DNA of 64,000 nucleotides from Methylobacterium gossipiicola (GTDB lineage: Bacteria; Pseudomonadota; Alphaproteobacteria; Rhizobiales; Beijerinckiaceae). This document shows positions 1 to 8,971 of this stretch, piece by piece (the first letter of the stretch is position 1; each line of letters starts with the position of its first letter). The stretch lies in assembly GCF_900113485.1 (NCBI RefSeq), contig NZ_FOPM01000003.1, positions 18,260 to 82,259 on the forward strand. Reading direction: 5' to 3'. The position numbers and the translations under genes were made by a program. The notes under the pieces were generated by a model. It ran no database searches. It had not been told where the DNA came from and saw nothing but the letters and a program-made list of their open reading frames with translations.

Positions 1-294
1 GCCCAGGGCCGCCTCGGGCAAGTAGCCGACATAGCCGTCCGGCCCGAGACGGACCCAGGCGAATCCTTCTTCCGCCTCGTAGAGCGTCACCGCGTCGCCC
101 ATGACCGCCTCGGTGTCGAGGCCGGCATCGAACCGGGGGGCGCGCCGCAACGGCGCCGAGGGCACGACGACGCGGCGGGCCTCCCCGGGGACATAGCGCT
201 CCGCCGAAACCCGGCCGCGCAGGCGGATGTCGGCGAGATCGGGCCGGGCGGGGATGAGGCGGGGATCGGTGATGTCGGAAAGGTCGTCGAGCAT
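1..294 (-). CDS. NlpC/P60 family cell-wall peptidase, N-terminal part
   Basis: The gene runs off the left edge, so only the first 98 residues are visible. The start at 294 gives MLDDLSDITDPRLIPARPDL, then a region resembling the bacterial SH3 module found before the NlpC/P60 domain in many alphaproteobacterial C40 peptidases (RVVVPSAPLRRAP, then FAWVRLGPDGYVGYLP). Family members cleave peptidoglycan stem peptides using a Cys-His catalytic pair. That catalytic half lies outside the window, so the function is inferred from the N-terminal module alone. No upstream partner is visible on the same strand. Confidence 0.6.
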   Translation of the reverse strand, partial: MLDDLSDITDPRLIPARPDLADIRLRGRVSAERYVPGEARRVVVPSAPLRRAPRFDAGLDTEAVMGDAVTLYEAEEGFAWVRLGPDGYVGYLPEAALG

Positions 295-509
295 GGTGGG
301 ATTATCCGGTCTGCCCCTCCGGATCGCAACGGCGTGACGTTTCGACGCGTCGCCGCGGCCCGTCGGCGCTTGGCGCGGCGCTTGCTGAGTTGACGAGACG
401 GGAACGGCGCCGAACGCACCGCCTCGGGCGTTCAGCAATGTCCGCGACGCAACGGCCCGACGCGCTTTTGTGCACTGCACATGCCAAGCCCGCCGCGTAT
501 GATCTTCGA

Positions 510-860
510 ATGCCGAGCGCGAGTGCCGCCGTGAAGAAGACCCCGAAATCCTTCCAGGATCTGCCGCCGATCCGCGTGCGCCGCGAGCCGCCGACGATTC
601 CGGAGGCCGTCGCCGCCGCCCAGGACCTCGCCGACGACCTCGAGCATCAGGTCGAGATCGCCGCCGGTCTCATCGGCCTGCCCGCCGACGAGGTTCGCCC
701 GCACGTCCTCGCCGCCGCCAAGGCGAAGCCCGAGCGGGCTCCGGAGCGCATCCTCACCACCGGCAGCCCGAACCGGGCACCCCGCACGGTCATCGTCGAG
801 CGCCGCACCCGGCCACCCGTCGTGGTGGAGCGGCGCGGCCGTCCGCCCCTGAGCCGTTAG
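510..860 (+). CDS. hypothetical protein, charged, Arg/Pro-rich tail
   Basis: The 116-residue product is not recognised. It starts MPSASAAVKKTPKSFQDLP, has a mildly helical centre (EAVAAAQDLADDLEHQVEIA), and ends in a basic, Pro/Arg-rich tail (VIVERRTRPPVVVERRGR). The reading frame is open further upstream to 390, but the upstream sequence is Arg-rich and looks non-coding, so I chose the ATG at 510. The tail suggests nucleic-acid or membrane-surface contact, but this is only inference. It converges with the SDR gene across a hairpin at 866-893. Confidence 0.5.
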   Translation: MPSASAAVKKTPKSFQDLPPIRVRREPPTIPEAVAAAQDLADDLEHQVEIAAGLIGLPADEVRPHVLAAAKAKPERAPERILTTGSPNRAPRTVIVERRTRPPVVVERRGRPPLSR

Positions 861-865
861 GGTTT

Positions 866-893
866 CGGCCGCTCCGGTTCTCCGAAGCGGCCG
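866..893. terminator. hairpin between convergent genes
   Basis: Perfect 8-bp arms CGGCCGCT/AGCGGCCG enclose a 12-nt loop. The hairpin lies in the 42 bp between the stop codons of the genes ending at 860 and 903, as expected for a bidirectional terminator. There is no long T tract on either side. Confidence 0.5.
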
Positions 894-902
894 GATGATC
901 GA

Positions 903-1586
903 TTACCAATCCAGCGTCTTGCCCGTGTAATCGACGTAGACGCAGCCGGTCCGGCCGAGATGGCCTTCGATCACGTCGGTCATGCCGGCGACGCTGGTGG
1001 GCACGTCGATGTCGGCGTCGGCCCCGCCCATCTCCGTGCGCACCCAGCCCGGATGCATCAGTAGCACGCCCAAGCCCGCGTCGCGGTGGCGGATCTCGAA
1101 GCTGCGCGCCAGGGTGTTGAGGGCCGCCTTGCTCGCCCGGTAGTTCTCCCAGCCGCCGGATTCGTTGAGGCCGACGCTGCCGAGGATCGAGCTCATGAAG
1201 GCAACGAGGCCCTTCGGGGCGAGGCGATCCAGGAAGATCTCGGCGAAGCGGATGGGGCTGATCGCGTTGGTGAGATAGACCTGCGCGGCGACATCGCGCG
1301 GCACGGCGTGCAGGGGTTCGTGCGCCTGCGTCGCGACGCCCGCCACCACGAAGACGAGGTCGTAGCGTTCCCCCGACAACCGGTCGTGCAGGGCCGCGAC
1401 GGCGACATCGTCGTCGATGTCGGCGGTCTCGACGCGCAGGGCGTCCGACGCCAGGGCGGCGAGGCCCGGCGAGGGCGAGCGCTGGGTGGCGGTGACCCGC
1501 CAGCCGCGCTGCAGGAAGGTCTCGACGAGGCCGAGACCGAGGCCGCGCGAGGCCCCGACGATGAGCGCGTTCTTCCGATCTGCCAT
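903..1586 (-). CDS. SDR family NAD(P)-dependent oxidoreductase
   Basis: This is a classical short-chain dehydrogenase of 227 residues, a usual family length. The Rossmann glycine motif is GASRGLGLG near residue 11, and the catalytic Tyr-Lys pair is in YRASKAALN, preceded by the serine-containing stretch MSSILGSVG. A later stretch, MHPGWVRTEMGG, is also typical of the family. The start at ATG 1586 (MADRKNALIVG) places the nucleotide motif at the usual distance from the N terminus; a longer frame to 1631 adds 15 unrelated residues. The substrate cannot be deduced. No operon partner is obvious; mgtC lies 100 bp upstream on the same strand. Confidence 0.85.
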   Translation of the reverse strand: MADRKNALIVGASRGLGLGLVETFLQRGWRVTATQRSPSPGLAALASDALRVETADIDDDVAVAALHDRLSGERYDLVFVVAGVATQAHEPLHAVPRDVAAQVYLTNAISPIRFAEIFLDRLAPKGLVAFMSSILGSVGLNESGGWENYRASKAALNTLARSFEIRHRDAGLGVLLMHPGWVRTEMGGADADIDVPTSVAGMTDVIEGHLGRTGCVYVDYTGKTLDW

Positions 1587-1689
1587 GGTGTCCGATCCTC
1601 GTACCCGATGCGTGGCACGGAGATCGGGCACCGATCATCCCACGGCAATGCGGTGGGCACCGCCCTGAGTGCGTCTCCGCACGCTCGGC

Positions 1690-2397
1690 TCAATCCGCCG
1701 TCTGCACCGACCATGTGGCATGGGTGACGAAGGAGGCGCGTCCCAGGGCGGCCGTCACCGCGTCGAGTTCGCCGGGGGTCACCGCCGTGGCGACGAGGGT
1801 CGCCACCACCTCGACGGTGTCCTCGCCGCGCTCCACCACCTCGATGCCGCCGACGGGATAGTCCGCCGCTTCCAGGCGCTCCACCAGGAGGTCGCGGGCC
1901 GGGCCGGCGGCGTCCGCCTGCACCGTCACCTGCACCTCGTAGGTCGCCTCCGTCTGGCTCTCGTCGATGGGCGCGCGGTTGATGGCGTTGACCAGGGGCC
2001 GCAGGAGGGTGTTGCCGGCGAGGACGGCCGCCGTGACGAAGGCGGCTTCCAGGGGAAAGTCCGCCCCCGCGAAGGCGCCGACCGCCGCCGAGCACCACAG
2101 GGTCGCGGCCGTGTTGAGGCCGCGCACGTTCATGCCCTCCTTCATGATCACGCCGGCTCCGAGGAACCCGACGCCGGAGATCACGTAGGCCACCGTGCGG
2201 GTGCCGCCCGGCGCGCCTTCGAGGCGCATGCCGAGATCGACGAAGGCCGCCGCCCCCACGGCGACGAGGACGTTGGTGCGCAGGCCCGCCGTCCGTTGCC
2301 TGTACTGGCGTTCCGCCCCGATGAGGGTGCCGAGGCCGAAGGCGACGATGAGGCTGACGGCGGAATTGACGAATTCGGGAAGGGGCGACGAGAGCAT
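1690..2397 (-). CDS. MgtC/SapB family membrane protein
   Basis: This 235-residue protein has four to five hydrophobic segments in its N-terminal half, carrying the MgtC signature (LGTLIGAERQYRQRTAGLRTN, then GFLGAGVIMKEG). A soluble ACT-like C-terminal domain of about 90 residues follows (EATYEVQVTVQADA...). MgtC proteins are inner-membrane factors linked to growth at low magnesium and, in pathogens, to control of the F-type ATPase. The family assignment is firm, but the physiological role here is not. I see no Mg-responsive leader upstream: only 45 bp separate it from the next gene. Confidence 0.85.
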   Translation of the reverse strand: MLSSPLPEFVNSAVSLIVAFGLGTLIGAERQYRQRTAGLRTNVLVAVGAAAFVDLGMRLEGAPGGTRTVAYVISGVGFLGAGVIMKEGMNVRGLNTAATLWCSAAVGAFAGADFPLEAAFVTAAVLAGNTLLRPLVNAINRAPIDESQTEATYEVQVTVQADAAGPARDLLVERLEAADYPVGGIEVVERGEDTVEVVATLVATAVTPGELDAVTAALGRASFVTHATWSVQTAD

Positions 2398-2442
2398 GCC
2401 GCCCTATCGCGGCCCCGCGTGACGGAACCGTGACGGTTCGGC

Positions 2443-3342
2443 CTAGGCGGCGAGAAAGCCTCGCAGGGCCTGCAGGGTGCCGTCCGGGTTCTCTTCCGCC
2501 AGGAAGTGTCCGGAGGTGAGATCGACGGCGGTGGCGTTCGGCGCGAAGGTGCGTTGCCAGGCGGTGAGCGGGGCCTCGGCGCTGCGGTCGAGATAACTGT
2601 CTCCGGCCAGGATCAGGGTGGGGCAGGGGATCGTGCGCTGGGCCGCGAGGTCCGCGAGATCCGCCTCGCGGTCGCGGGTCGCCCCGGCCCGGTAATCTTC
2701 GCAGAGTGCATGGATGCGCTCGGGCACGTTCCAGCTTTGGCGGTAGAGCGCCAGGGCGGCGGGCGCGAAGGCATCGAGGGATTTGGCGCCGCTCCAGTCG
2801 CGCAGCAGGCCCTCGAAATATGCGTCGGGATCCTTTCGGATCTCGTCCTCCGGCACGGGGGAGGGGCGGGCGAGGGCGTTCCAATGCGAGGGCTTGTCCG
2901 ACGCCTCGATGCGTTCCCATTGCACCAGGGTCGGCAGGATATCGAGGAGGGCGAGGCGCGCGATGCGGCCGGGCTCGTCCAGCGCCAAGCGATAGCCGAC
3001 CCGCGCGCCGCGATCGTGTCCGACGAGGGCGAAATGCACGTGGCCGAGATGCTCCATGATCGCCACGATCTCCCGCCCGAGGGTGCGCTTGGCGTACGTT
3101 TCATGGCGCGGGTCGCCCGCGGGGGCCGCCGACCAGCCGTAGCCCTTGAGGTCGAGGCAGATCACCCGATGGGTCTCGGCGAGGCCCGGCGCGATCCGGT
3201 GCCAGCAGGCATGGGTCTGGGGGAAGCCGTGCAGGAGGAGGACGGGCGGGGCGTCCTCGGGGCCACCGATGCGGGCGAAGAAGCGCCCGGCCGGGACGTC
3301 GATCCAGGGGGCTTCGAAACCGGGAAAGAGGTCCTGGGCCAC
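2443..3342 (-). CDS. alpha/beta hydrolase, haloacetate dehalogenase-like
   Basis: The protein has about 299 residues if started at GTG 3342, which follows a CGGAGA-like ribosome site. Longer frames begin at ATG 3399 or 3477, but the shorter start matches haloacetate dehalogenases (V/M-x-PGFE...). The oxyanion region is LLHGFPQTHACW, the nucleophile elbow is GHDRGARVGYRLAL with Asp instead of Ser, and the catalytic His is in SGHFLAEENPD. An Asp nucleophile in HDRGAR is characteristic of fluoroacetate/haloacetate dehalogenases and epoxide hydrolases. The true substrate is unknown. It is divergent from the moxR operon, with about 215 bp between starts that must hold both promoters. Confidence 0.75.
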   Translation of the reverse strand: MAQDLFPGFEAPWIDVPAGRFFARIGGPEDAPPVLLLHGFPQTHACWHRIAPGLAETHRVICLDLKGYGWSAAPAGDPRHETYAKRTLGREIVAIMEHLGHVHFALVGHDRGARVGYRLALDEPGRIARLALLDILPTLVQWERIEASDKPSHWNALARPSPVPEDEIRKDPDAYFEGLLRDWSGAKSLDAFAPAALALYRQSWNVPERIHALCEDYRAGATRDREADLADLAAQRTIPCPTLILAGDSYLDRSAEAPLTAWQRTFAPNATAVDLTSGHFLAEENPDGTLQALRGFLAA

Positions 3343-3559
3343 GGGGCGGTCTCCGGGTGGGGGACCCACAAGGTAGGGCGCCCGGCGATGTGCGGCCATC
3401 CGGCCCGGTGCGCGGGATTGACGGGTGCGCCCCACACCGGCACACCCGAGGTCTGTGGATCGCTTAAGAATCCGCAACCAAGAATACCGAGGAGACGCGC
3501 ATGGTACGGATCATCGTCCTTGCTCCGAAGGCCGTGCCCGCCGCTGCGGGGGTCCGCGC

Positions 3560-4564
3560 ATGAGCGGTGCCACGCTCACCGACCGTTCGGCCGCTGCCTC
3601 CATCGATCCCGCCCTGCATGCCCGCATCCTGGCGCTCCGCGACGGCCTGCTGCACGGGCTCATCGGCGCCGACACCATGGTCGAACGCCTGCTCATCGGC
3701 CTGCTCACGGGCGGCCACCTGCTCATCGAAGGCGCGCCGGGGCTCGCCAAGACCCGCGCCGTCAAGCGCCTCTCGGACGGCCTCGACGGCAGCTTCGCCC
3801 GCATCCAGTGCACGCCCGATCTCATGCCGGCCGATCTCACCGGCACGACGGTCTGGCGTCAGGATGCCGGTGATTTCGAGTTCCTGCCCGGCCCCCTGTT
3901 CCATTCCCTCGTCCTCGTCGACGAGGTGAACCGCGCCCCCCCCAAAGTCCAGTCGGCCCTGCTCGAGGCCATGGCCGAGGGGCAGATCACCGTCTCGGGC
4001 CACACCCACGGCCTGCCCGACCCCTTCATGGTGGTGGCGACCCAGAATCCCATCGAGCATGCGGGCACCTTCCCCCTGCCCGAGGCCCAGCTCGACCGCT
4101 TCCTCCTCCACGTGGTGGTGGAGATGCCCGACGAGGCCGCCGAGCGCCGTATCCTCGACCTCGTCGAGGGCGAGCTGAACCACCACGCCGAGGCGATGCC
4201 GGTGAAGCTCTCCGTGGCCGAGATCCGCGCCGCCCGGGAGGCGGCGCTCGGCGTCTACGTCTCGCCGGCCCTCAAGGATTATCTCGTGCGCCTCGTGGCC
4301 GCGACCCGGACGGACGCCGCCGCACCGGACCTTCGCGCCGCCATCGAGCATCCGGCCTCGCCGCGCGGCACCCTCGCGCTCATGCTCGCCGGCAAGGCCC
4401 GGGCCTATCTGCACGGGCGCGACCACGTCATCCCCGAGGACGTGTCGAGTCTCGCCGCCGACGCCCTGGCTCACCGCATCGGCCTCACCTGGCGCGCCGC
4501 CGCCGAGGGCAAGACGGCGCGCGGCCTCATCCGGGACCTCGTCCAGCGGGTGCGGGCGCTCTGA
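3560..4564 (+). CDS. MoxR family AAA+ ATPase
   Basis: This 334-residue AAA+ ATPase has Walker A GAPGLAKT and Walker B LVLVDEVNRAPP, followed by the typical MoxR stretch VQSALLEAMAEGQITVSG and a C-terminal lid domain. MoxR proteins act as chaperone-like partners of von Willebrand factor A (VWA) proteins and help assemble or activate envelope or metallo-enzyme complexes. The ATG at 3560 begins the recognisable protein (MSGATLTDRSAAAS); the frame is open further upstream but without similarity. It is the first gene of a seven-gene operon that has the MoxR-DUF58-VWA-TPR-BatD layout. No methanol dehydrogenase genes are present, so it should not be called mxaR. Confidence 0.9.
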   Translation: MSGATLTDRSAAASIDPALHARILALRDGLLHGLIGADTMVERLLIGLLTGGHLLIEGAPGLAKTRAVKRLSDGLDGSFARIQCTPDLMPADLTGTTVWRQDAGDFEFLPGPLFHSLVLVDEVNRAPPKVQSALLEAMAEGQITVSGHTHGLPDPFMVVATQNPIEHAGTFPLPEAQLDRFLLHVVVEMPDEAAERRILDLVEGELNHHAEAMPVKLSVAEIRAAREAALGVYVSPALKDYLVRLVAATRTDAAAPDLRAAIEHPASPRGTLALMLAGKARAYLHGRDHVIPEDVSSLAADALAHRIGLTWRAAAEGKTARGLIRDLVQRVRAL

Positions 4565-4572
4565 CCCGCCCC

Positions 4573-5505
4573 ATGGCCTCGCCATCCACGGCCTCCCCCT
4601 CCGATCCGACGCGGGCGCCCGGCATCCATCTCTCGGGCGAGGCCCTCATGGGCCTGCGCCACCTCGCCCGGCGCGGCACGTCCCCGGCCACCCGCACCCT
4701 GGCGGGCCTGCCCGGCGGCATCGTCACCCGGCGGCGGGGGCGCGGCTCGGAGCCCGACGACGTGCGTCTGTGGTCGGAGGGCGACGACCGCCGCCACATC
4801 GACCGCAATGCCACGGCCCGCACCGGCATCCTGCACGTGCGCACCCATCACGACGAGCGCGACCGCGCCGTGGTGCTTCTCGTGGATTTCCGCCCCTCCA
4901 TGCTGTTCGGCACCCGCCGGGCCTTGCGCTCGGTCGCCGCCGCCGAAGCCCTGGTGCTCCTGGGCTGGCGCGTGGCCGGGGATGGCGGCCGGGTCGGCCT
5001 CGTGGCGGTGGGCGCCGGCGAACCCGTGGTGGTGCGTCCGGCCGGCGGCGAGCGGGCCATGACCGCCGTCACCGGCGCCCTCGCGATGGCCCATGCGCAA
5101 GCCCTCGCCGACGCGTCCACGAAGGACCCGCCCCTGTCGCGGGCCCTCACCCTGGCCCAGAGCCTGCTGCCGTCGGGCGGCCACCTCGTCCTCGGAACGG
5201 CCCTCGACGATCCGGGGGAGGATTTCGACGCCCTCCTGACGATCATGGCCGAGCGCCTGTCGATCCGCCTCGTCCTCGTGAGCGACGCGTTCGAGCGGAC
5301 CCGCCCGCCGGGCTTCTACCCCTTCGCCACCCCTGACGGGCGGCGTGGCACGGTTCAGGCGAGTCGCGCGGACCGGGGGGCGCCCGGCGCCGATGCCCGC
5401 CTCGTCGCCTATGCCCAGCGCGGCATCGAGGGCCTTCGCCTCGACGTCGAGGCCGGGCCGGAAGCCTACGCGCCCCTGATGGAGCGGCTCGATGCGGTGC
5501 TCTGA
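4573..5505 (+). CDS. DUF58 domain protein
   Basis: The 310-residue protein carries the DUF58 signature RGSEPDDVRLWSEGDDRRHIDRNATARTG in its first third (around residues 57-85), followed by a VWA-like fold region (AVVLLVDFRPSMLFG). DUF58 proteins almost always follow a moxR gene and are thought to be MoxR clients or adaptors. It starts 8 bp after moxR, which implies co-transcription and probably translational linkage. Unlike many DUF58 proteins it has no obvious N-terminal membrane pair and looks cytoplasmic. Confidence 0.85.
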   Translation: MASPSTASPSDPTRAPGIHLSGEALMGLRHLARRGTSPATRTLAGLPGGIVTRRRGRGSEPDDVRLWSEGDDRRHIDRNATARTGILHVRTHHDERDRAVVLLVDFRPSMLFGTRRALRSVAAAEALVLLGWRVAGDGGRVGLVAVGAGEPVVVRPAGGERAMTAVTGALAMAHAQALADASTKDPPLSRALTLAQSLLPSGGHLVLGTALDDPGEDFDALLTIMAERLSIRLVLVSDAFERTRPPGFYPFATPDGRRGTVQASRADRGAPGADARLVAYAQRGIEGLRLDVEAGPEAYAPLMERLDAVL

Positions 5506-5565
5506 GATGATCGTCGGAGCCACTGTTTCACGAAGTTCACGGCCGTCATCGAACGGGCGCTGGTG

Positions 5566-5588
5566 CCCTCTCCTGTTCCAGGAGAGGG
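5566..5588. repeat. REP-like palindrome inside the MoxR/Bat operon
   Basis: Perfect 10-bp arms CCCTCTCCTG/CAGGAGAGGG surround a 3-nt loop (TTC). It sits in the only sizeable gap (147 bp) of the operon, between the DUF58 and DUF4381 genes. A near-identical palindrome (CCCCTCTCCT arms) occurs at 53883-53905, so this looks like a dispersed extragenic repeat. It could attenuate or protect the operon mRNA. Confidence 0.6.
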
Positions 5589-5652
5589 GGACCGTCGCGC
5601 AGCATGAGGTTTCTCTCGAAGGGCGGCAGGACGCGGCTTCGTGGAGGGATCT

Positions 5653-6117
5653 GTGATCCCCGCCGACGCGCCCGCCAGTCTCGATCAGCTCCGTGGCCTT
5701 CATCTGCCTGCCGACGCCGCCGGTGCGGCACAGGGGCCGGTGGTGCTCGCCATGGTGCTGGGCTTCACGGCGGCTCTGCTGGTCGGCCTCGTCCGTGTGT
5801 TGCGAGCGCGGCAACGGGTGAGCCTGCGCCGGGTGGCGTTGCGCGAACTCGCCGACGCCAACACCCTGCCGCCGGGGCCGCGCCGGGTCGCCCAGGCCCG
5901 TCTCCTGCGCCGCCTCGTCCGGACCCTCCGGGGCGACGCGGCGGCGTCCGCGCAGGGGGCGGCGTGGGCCGCGACCCTCGACGGCCTGTTCGCCACGGAC
6001 TTCTTCACCAAGGACGCGGGCCGCACCTTCGCGGACGGGCTCTACCGCCGCGAGGCGTCCGAACCCGGATCGGTCGATGCCGAATTGGTTCGGTTGATGC
6101 AGCGGATCGGGGCTTAA
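5653..6117 (+). CDS. DUF4381 domain membrane protein
   Basis: This 154-residue protein has one hydrophobic segment around residues 31-50 (VLAMVLGFTAALLVGLV), then a basic, helical cytoplasmic domain typical of DUF4381 (LRRVALRELADANTL...AATLDGLFATDFFTK). DUF4381 genes are found between DUF58 and VWA genes in MoxR/Bat operons, and this gene keeps that place. I chose GTG 5653 because a GGAGG stands 5 nt upstream; GTG 5641 is an in-frame alternative adding four residues. The stop is 3 bp before the next start. Confidence 0.7.
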   Translation: MIPADAPASLDQLRGLHLPADAAGAAQGPVVLAMVLGFTAALLVGLVRVLRARQRVSLRRVALRELADANTLPPGPRRVAQARLLRRLVRTLRGDAAASAQGAAWAATLDGLFATDFFTKDAGRTFADGLYRREASEPGSVDAELVRLMQRIGA

Positions 6118-6120
6118 GCC

Positions 6121-7137
6121 ATGCCGAACTGGCTCACCGCCCTGGTCTCGGCCTTCGACCTCGCGAGCCCCTATGCCCTGCTGCTCCTGCCCCTGCCGCT
6201 CCTCGCCGCGCGCCTGATGCCGGCCGAGCGCGTCGGTTCGAGCGGCGCCCTGCGGGTGCCCGCCTCCCTCGTTGCGGCGGCGGCCCGGGGCGACAGCGTC
6301 GCCGCCCGTGGGCGTGGCCGCGCCGTGCTGGTCTGGACCCTCTGGGCGGCCCTGGTGGTGGCGCTGGCCGGTCCCCGCCTCGTCCTGCCCGCGACGGCGC
6401 TTCCAGCCTCGGGGCGCGAGATCATGCTGGTGATGGACCTGTCCGGCAGCATGGAGCGGCGCGACTTCGCCCTCGACGGCCAGACGGTGAACCGCCTCGC
6501 GGCGGTCAAGCGCGTGGGAACGGATTTCATCCGCCGCCGGGCCGGCGACCGCATCGGCCTCGTGATCTTCGCCAACGAATCCTACGTCGCCGCGAGCCCG
6601 AGTTTCGACACCGCCACCGTCGCCCGGGCGCTGGACGAGGCGACCATCGGCCTCGTCGGCCGCTCCACCGGCATCGGCGACGGCCTCGGCCTCGCCCTGA
6701 AGCGCCTGACCCCACCGCCCTCGGCGGAGACCGGCGAGGGCGGCCCGCCCGTGACCGACAAGGTGGTGATCCTCCTCACCGACGGCGCCAACAATGCCGG
6801 GCAGACTACCCCGCGCGACGTGGCGGGGCTGGCCAAGGACCTCGGTGTCCGGGTCCACACCATCGCCCTCGGACCGCGCGACCTCTCCAACGCCGAGGGC
6901 GAGCAGGATGTCGTCGACACCGAGACCCTGCGGGAGATCGCGGACCTCACCGGAGGCCGGATGTTTCGCGTGAAAACGACCGACGACCTCATGGCCATGG
7001 CGGATGCCATCGACGAGATCGAGGGTGGCCGGGCCAAGGCGCCGCCGCTGCCCCTCCGCAAGGATCTCTGGCCCTGGCCCGCCGCCCTCGGCTTCCTGTG
7101 CGCGGCCGGGCTGCTTGCCGCGAGGCGCACCGCGTGA
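6121..7137 (+). CDS. VWA domain membrane protein (BatA-like)
   Basis: The 338-residue protein has an N-terminal membrane pair (about residues 17-31 and 68-92), a VWA domain with an intact MIDAS metal site D106-x-S108-x-S110 (DLSGSM), and a C-terminal membrane segment near residues 316-335. This N- and C-terminal anchoring with a periplasm-facing or membrane-associated VWA domain is characteristic of BatA. MoxR ATPases act on such VWA proteins. The next gene's GTG overlaps its stop codon, so translation is coupled. Confidence 0.85.
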   Translation: MPNWLTALVSAFDLASPYALLLLPLPLLAARLMPAERVGSSGALRVPASLVAAAARGDSVAARGRGRAVLVWTLWAALVVALAGPRLVLPATALPASGREIMLVMDLSGSMERRDFALDGQTVNRLAAVKRVGTDFIRRRAGDRIGLVIFANESYVAASPSFDTATVARALDEATIGLVGRSTGIGDGLGLALKRLTPPPSAETGEGGPPVTDKVVILLTDGANNAGQTTPRDVAGLAKDLGVRVHTIALGPRDLSNAEGEQDVVDTETLREIADLTGGRMFRVKTTDDLMAMADAIDEIEGGRAKAPPLPLRKDLWPWPAALGFLCAAGLLAARRTA

Positions 7138-8063
7138 GCCCGTTCGACGCCTTCACCGTGCTGCGGCCCTGGTGGCTCGCGGCAATTCCCGTTGTCGTGG
7201 CCCTGGCGCTTCGGGCCGCGTGGCGCTCGGCGCCGCTCGGCGATTGGATCAAGGCCGTCGATCCCGGCCTCATGGCGCTTCTGGCGCAGCGCGGCGGCGT
7301 CCTGGGCGGACGGCGGCAGGCGAATCTCGCTGCGGCCCTGGCCGCCGGCCTCGTCGCCGTGGCCCTGACGGGACCGGCCGTGGAGCGGCCGGACGCCACG
7401 ACGTTCCGCAACCTCGACGCCACGGTGGTGGTGGTCGATCTCTCGCGCTCCATCGCCGAGGGCGGGCGTCTGAAGGACGTGCGCCAGATCGCCGAGGGCG
7501 TAGCCCAGGCGGCGGGCACGCGCAGCGTCGCCGTGGTGGTCTATGCCGGTGACGCCTACCTGGCGATTCCACCCACCACGGACCGCGACGCCCTCGCCTC
7601 CACCCTGTTCGCCCTCGATGGCGACACCGTGCCCGACCGGGGCACGCACCCGGAGCGCGGCCTGGCGCTGGCCCGCCGCACCCTCTCGGAAGCCGGCGTC
7701 ATCGCGGGGGACGTGGTCCTCGTCACGGACGGCGACGGCATCGGCGACGCGGCCGCCCGCGAGGCGGCGGCGATCCGGGCCAAGGGCTGGGCCTTGAGCG
7801 GCGTGTTTGTGCCCGCCGGCCCCGGCCTGCCGGCGGGCTCGCCCAAACCCGACCGGGCGGCCCTGGAGCGCCTCGTCGCCACCGGGGGCGGGGATCTGGC
7901 CAGCCTCGACGCGCCGGGTCCCGTCCTCGACCGGGTCGGCGCCAGCACGGCCCAGCACCTCGCCGCCGGTGGCTACACCGTCCTGGCCTTCACCGATCTC
8001 GGACGCTGGCTCATTCTGCTGGCCCTCGTGCCGGCCCTGATCCTGTTCCGCCGGAGCGCCTGA
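7134..8063 (+). CDS. second VWA domain membrane protein (BatB-like)
   Basis: This 309-residue protein starts at GTG 7134, overlapping the previous TGA by 4 bases (GTGA). It has two N-terminal membrane segments (about residues 12-28 and 63-82), a VWA domain with MIDAS D102-x-S104-x-S106 (DLSRSI), and a C-terminal hydrophobic segment (LILLALVPALILF). It is a divergent paralogue of the gene before it, as is usual for BatA/BatB pairs, which are thought to form a heteromeric complex. The stop overlaps the next ATG (TGATG). Confidence 0.85.
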   Translation: MSPFDAFTVLRPWWLAAIPVVVALALRAAWRSAPLGDWIKAVDPGLMALLAQRGGVLGGRRQANLAAALAAGLVAVALTGPAVERPDATTFRNLDATVVVVDLSRSIAEGGRLKDVRQIAEGVAQAAGTRSVAVVVYAGDAYLAIPPTTDRDALASTLFALDGDTVPDRGTHPERGLALARRTLSEAGVIAGDVVLVTDGDGIGDAAAREAAAIRAKGWALSGVFVPAGPGLPAGSPKPDRAALERLVATGGGDLASLDAPGPVLDRVGASTAQHLAAGGYTVLAFTDLGRWLILLALVPALILFRRSA

Positions 8064-8971
8064 TGCGTCGCCTGTCGCTCCCCACCGAACGCCTCGCCCT
8101 GCCGCCGGGCTGGACCGTGTGGGCGCGCCGCGCCGGTCTCGGCCTCGCCGGGGCCGGCCTCATCGGCCTCGCCCTGGTGTCGCAGCCACGCACCGGTCTC
8201 GGGCGCCTGCTCATGGGCCTCGGCCTGCCCGGTGCCGCCGCCGTGGTCCTCGACGATCCGGCCTGGCGCGGCCCCGCCCTCTACCAAGCCGGACGCTACG
8301 ACGAGGCCGCCGGGGTGTTTCGCGCCGCCGGCCGGCGCGGCGCCTATAATCTCGGCAACGCCCTCGCCAAGGCCGGCGACCTCCCGGGCGCCCTCGACGC
8401 CTACGACGAGGCCCTGACCTACAACCCGCGCGACGCCGACGCCCAGGCCAACCGCTCCCTCATCGCCCGCCTCGTCGACGAGGGGGCGGGCGATCCCGGC
8501 AAGGGCGGCGGCGTCGCCAACGCCACCGCCACCGTGGGCGCACGCTACAACAAGACTTCGAATCAGGACCCCAACGACGACACCCAGGCGACCTCCAGCG
8601 GCGAGGGCCTCGCCGGCAACAAGGAGGGGGGCACCACCTCCTCGACGCCGGGCAACAGCAAGGTGGCGCGGCGGGGCAAGGCCGAGCAGGTCTCGGTCGA
8701 TTCCGGCAAGGGCGAGGCGCGGGGCTCGGCCAGCGACGCCGCCGGGCGCGGGCGTACGGGCGCCGGTTCGGCCATGGTCGCCGCCGCCCCCGAGCGCGAG
8801 GTCCGCCGGGTGACGAAGAGTTTCGAGGCCCACGAGATCCGGCCCGACCGCCTCTGGCTTCAGACCCTGCCGGACGATCCCGGCCGCTATCTCAAGCTCC
8901 GCCTCAAGGCCGAGCAGGCCGTGCGCGTGGAAGCCGGCACGGCGGTACCGGCGGGGAGCAACCCATGGTGA
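8063..8971 (+). CDS. TPR-containing BatC-like protein
   Basis: This 302-residue protein has an N-terminal membrane segment (about residues 23-40) and a TPR pair around residues 70-135 (ALYQAGRYDEAAGVF, then YNLGNALAKAGDLPGALDAY). A long low-complexity Gly/Asn/Thr/Ser-rich stretch follows, then a conserved-looking tail (PDRLWLQTLPDDPGRYLKLR). The tail motif, with W-L-x-x-L-x-x-D and Y-L, is typical of BatC/BatE-type proteins. It is expected to bridge the VWA proteins to BatD. Its end overlaps the next start by 7 bp. Confidence 0.8.
   Translation: MRRLSLPTERLALPPGWTVWARRAGLGLAGAGLIGLALVSQPRTGLGRLLMGLGLPGAAAVVLDDPAWRGPALYQAGRYDEAAGVFRAAGRRGAYNLGNALAKAGDLPGALDAYDEALTYNPRDADAQANRSLIARLVDEGAGDPGKGGGVANATATVGARYNKTSNQDPNDDTQATSSGEGLAGNKEGGTTSSTPGNSKVARRGKAEQVSVDSGKGEARGSASDAAGRGRTGAGSAMVAAAPEREVRRVTKSFEAHEIRPDRLWLQTLPDDPGRYLKLRLKAEQAVRVEAGTAVPAGSNPW

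Noticed and set aside
4471..6858. Very long open frame on the minus strand across the MoxR/DUF58 genes
   Set aside because: It is a GC-skew shadow of well-supported plus-strand genes; its translation is low-complexity Gly/Arg/Ala with no domain.
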